A stretch of 6,900 nucleotides of DNA, taken from NCBI GenBank assembly GCA_018715585.1, contig DVLH01000248.1:1-6900 (forward strand), in the 5' to 3' direction. This document shows, piece by piece, positions 5,309 through 6,900 of the stretch (position 1 is its first letter; every line of letters starts with the position of its first letter). A model generated the notes under the pieces. It had not been told where the DNA came from. It was given only the letters and a program-made list of their open reading frames with translations, and did no database searches. This stretch comes from Candidatus Aphodomonas merdavium (lineage in GTDB: Bacteria; Bacillota; Clostridia; Christensenellales; Aristaeellaceae). Made by a program: the position numbers and the translations under genes.

Positions 5309-6900
5309 ATGGCGCAGACGAAAATCGACGGCTTGCTCTTCCGCGAGATGGTGATGGCGGGAGCGGCTTTATTGGAACAAAATAAAGAAGCGGTCGACGC
5401 TTTAAACGTTTTCCCGGTGCCGGACGGCGACACGGGCACCAACATGACGCTGACGGCCCACGCCGCCGTGCGCGAGCTGAACCAGCGGGAATATATGCGC
5501 ATTGACGAGGCGGCGGACATCTTGGCCAAGGGGGCGCTGCGCGGTGCGCGCGGCAACTCCGGCGTCATTCTCAGCCAGCTTTTCCGTGGCTTTGCCCGTG
5601 CGGTGGACGGCCAGCCCAAGGCGAACGCGCTGCTGGTGGCCAAAGCGCTGCGGGCCGGCGCGGAAACGGCGTATAAAGCCGTCATGAAGCCCAAAGAGGG
5701 CACCATCCTTACCGTCGCGCGCGTGGTAGCGGAAAAGGCGCTCGCATTCGCCGAAAAATCGCCGGACGATATGGAAGGGCTTTTTTCCGTAATGCTTACA
5801 GCGGGCGAAGCCATCCTGGCCAAGACGCAGGAAATGCTGCCCATTCTCAAACAGGCGGGCGTTGTGGACGCCGGCGGGCGCGGGCTGATGCTCATCTATA
5901 CCGGGATGAACGCCGTTTTGCGCGGCGAAACGATTGCCGCGCCGGTCATGTCGGCCGACGGCGCCGCCTCCTTTGAGGACGACCACGACGCCATCGAAGA
6001 GCTTAAATACATCTACTGCACAGAGTTCCTCGTGCAAAACCTGCATGAGGACACGACCGACGACGATATCGCCCTTTTTCGCCGCAGGCTCAACCGCATC
6101 GGCGACTGTGTGTTCGTCGTGGGCGACCAGGCGCTATTAAAGGTGCACGTGCACACGAACGATCCCGGCAAGGCGCTGCAATTCGGCCTGGCCCTGGGCG
6201 AACTGGTCAACCTCAAGATTGAAAACATGGCCGAGCAGCGGCGTGAGCGCGCCCGCGCGGCAGAATCGGCCGCCCCCGACAAGGAATACGGCATCATCGC
6301 CGTCTCGCTCGGGGACGGGTTTTCGCAGATGCTCAAAGAGCTGGGCGTGGATTTCATCGTCGACGGCGGACAAACGATGAACCCCAGCATTGAAACGCTC
6401 GTGAGCGCAATCGACTCCGTGCACGCCAAGAACGTTTTCATCTTCCCCAACAACGGCAACGTCATCCTTGCCGCGCAACAGGCCGCCGAGCTTTCCAAGC
6501 GCAACGTGCTCGTCATCCCCACAAAAAACGTGGCGATGGGCCTTGCCGGTGTGGTGGCATTCCAGCCGGAGCTCTCCCCTGAGGAGAACCTGCGGCAGAT
6601 GACGGAGGCCGCCGAGCGCGTCAAGAGCGGCATGATCACCACGGCCATCCGCGACACGCTCTTTGAGGATCTGACCATTCACGAAGGCGACTGCATCGGC
6701 CTATACAACGGCAAGATCGCCGTGTGCGACAAAACGCCGCACGACGTCGCTTGCAAGCTGATGGAAATGCTCGTTACGGACGAGGATTCGCTGATTTCCG
6801 TGTTCTATGGCGCCGATGCGCGCGAGGACGAAGCGCGCGCGCTTGCCGACGAGTTCAGCGAGCGCTACGACTGCTGCGACGTTGAAATGCAAAGCGGCGG
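5309..6900 (+). CDS. fakA: Fatty acid kinase catalytic subunit FakA (DAK2 domain), 3' end missing
   Basis: FakA phosphorylates fatty acids held by a FakB protein to acyl-phosphate, which enters phospholipid synthesis through PlsX/PlsY. The visible 530 residues cover nearly all of the roughly 550-residue family length, so only about 20 C-terminal residues are cut off by the window edge. Residues 1-200 are the DhaL-like kinase domain: NVFPVPDGDTGTNM at 33-46 carries the magnesium-binding Asp39 and Asp41, and GARGNSG at 79-85 is the nucleotide loop. A middle domain follows, with Cys237 (YCTEF) and the HVH pair His280/His282, matching the metal site described for S. aureus FakA. From about residue 335 comes a DegV/FakB-like domain with the typical FPNNGN stretch. 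ATG at 5309 is set by GAAGGAGG at 5293-5300. No fakB is in the window. The frame is intact throughout. Confidence 0.95.
   Translation, partial: MAQTKIDGLLFREMVMAGAALLEQNKEAVDALNVFPVPDGDTGTNMTLTAHAAVRELNQREYMRIDEAADILAKGALRGARGNSGVILSQLFRGFARAVDGQPKANALLVAKALRAGAETAYKAVMKPKEGTILTVARVVAEKALAFAEKSPDDMEGLFSVMLTAGEAILAKTQEMLPILKQAGVVDAGGRGLMLIYTGMNAVLRGETIAAPVMSADGAASFEDDHDAIEELKYIYCTEFLVQNLHEDTTDDDIALFRRRLNRIGDCVFVVGDQALLKVHVHTNDPGKALQFGLALGELVNLKIENMAEQRRERARAAESAAPDKEYGIIAVSLGDGFSQMLKELGVDFIVDGGQTMNPSIETLVSAIDSVHAKNVFIFPNNGNVILAAQQAAELSKRNVLVIPTKNVAMGLAGVVAFQPELSPEENLRQMTEAAERVKSGMITTAIRDTLFEDLTIHEGDCIGLYNGKIAVCDKTPHDVACKLMEMLVTDEDSLISVFYGADAREDEARALADEFSERYDCCDVEMQSG

Noticed and set aside
5026..6682. 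Long minus-strand frames opposite the Asp23-fakA operon
   Set aside because: They are shadows of GC-rich coding sequence. The plus strand encodes intact Asp23-family and FakA proteins.

Overview
The window reads as a piece of chromosome from a GC-rich member of the Firmicutes, probably the class Clostridia. The grounds are strong AGGAGG-type ribosome binding sites, near-consensus TTGACA/TATAAT promoters, Rho-independent terminators, and an Asp23-family gene followed directly by a fatty acid kinase gene (the yloU-yloV/fakA pair of Bacillus and Clostridia). The lineage is an inference. Nothing in the window suggests a phage, transposon or CRISPR locus.

Positions 1-261 hold the 3' end of an open frame made of 18-bp tandem repeats (hexapeptide ASANPT), followed by a terminator-like hairpin. 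Next, on the plus strand, is a complete citC-like gene for [citrate lyase] ligase (383-1423), without the other citrate lyase genes beside it. About 500 bp with no convincing gene follows (1424-1950).

The minus strand from 2954 down to 1951 holds two units. A consensus promoter drives tRNA-Arg(CCG), which ends in a perfect 16-bp terminator hairpin. To its left, a separate promoter drives a secreted protein of unknown function. This protein has a signal peptide, a cluster of ten cysteines within 16 residues and a long Ala/Glu/Lys/Pro tail, starts at a TTG codon, and ends in its own 17-bp terminator.

From a promoter back-to-back with the tRNA promoter, a plus-strand gene (3058-4113) encodes an unrecognised protein with a two-helix membrane hairpin. 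Its 3' end overlaps by 14 bp the 3' end of a convergent HAD-family phosphatase gene (4756-4100). The HAD gene promoter diverges from that of the last operon: an Asp23/Gls24 (YloU-like) protein and FakA, which is cut off by the window edge about 20 codons before its expected end. FakA phosphorylates fatty acids presented by FakB, feeding exogenous fatty acids into phospholipid synthesis.

Most of the window is ordinary housekeeping. The least explained items are the cysteine-cluster secreted protein, the 18-bp repeat tail and the solitary citC.
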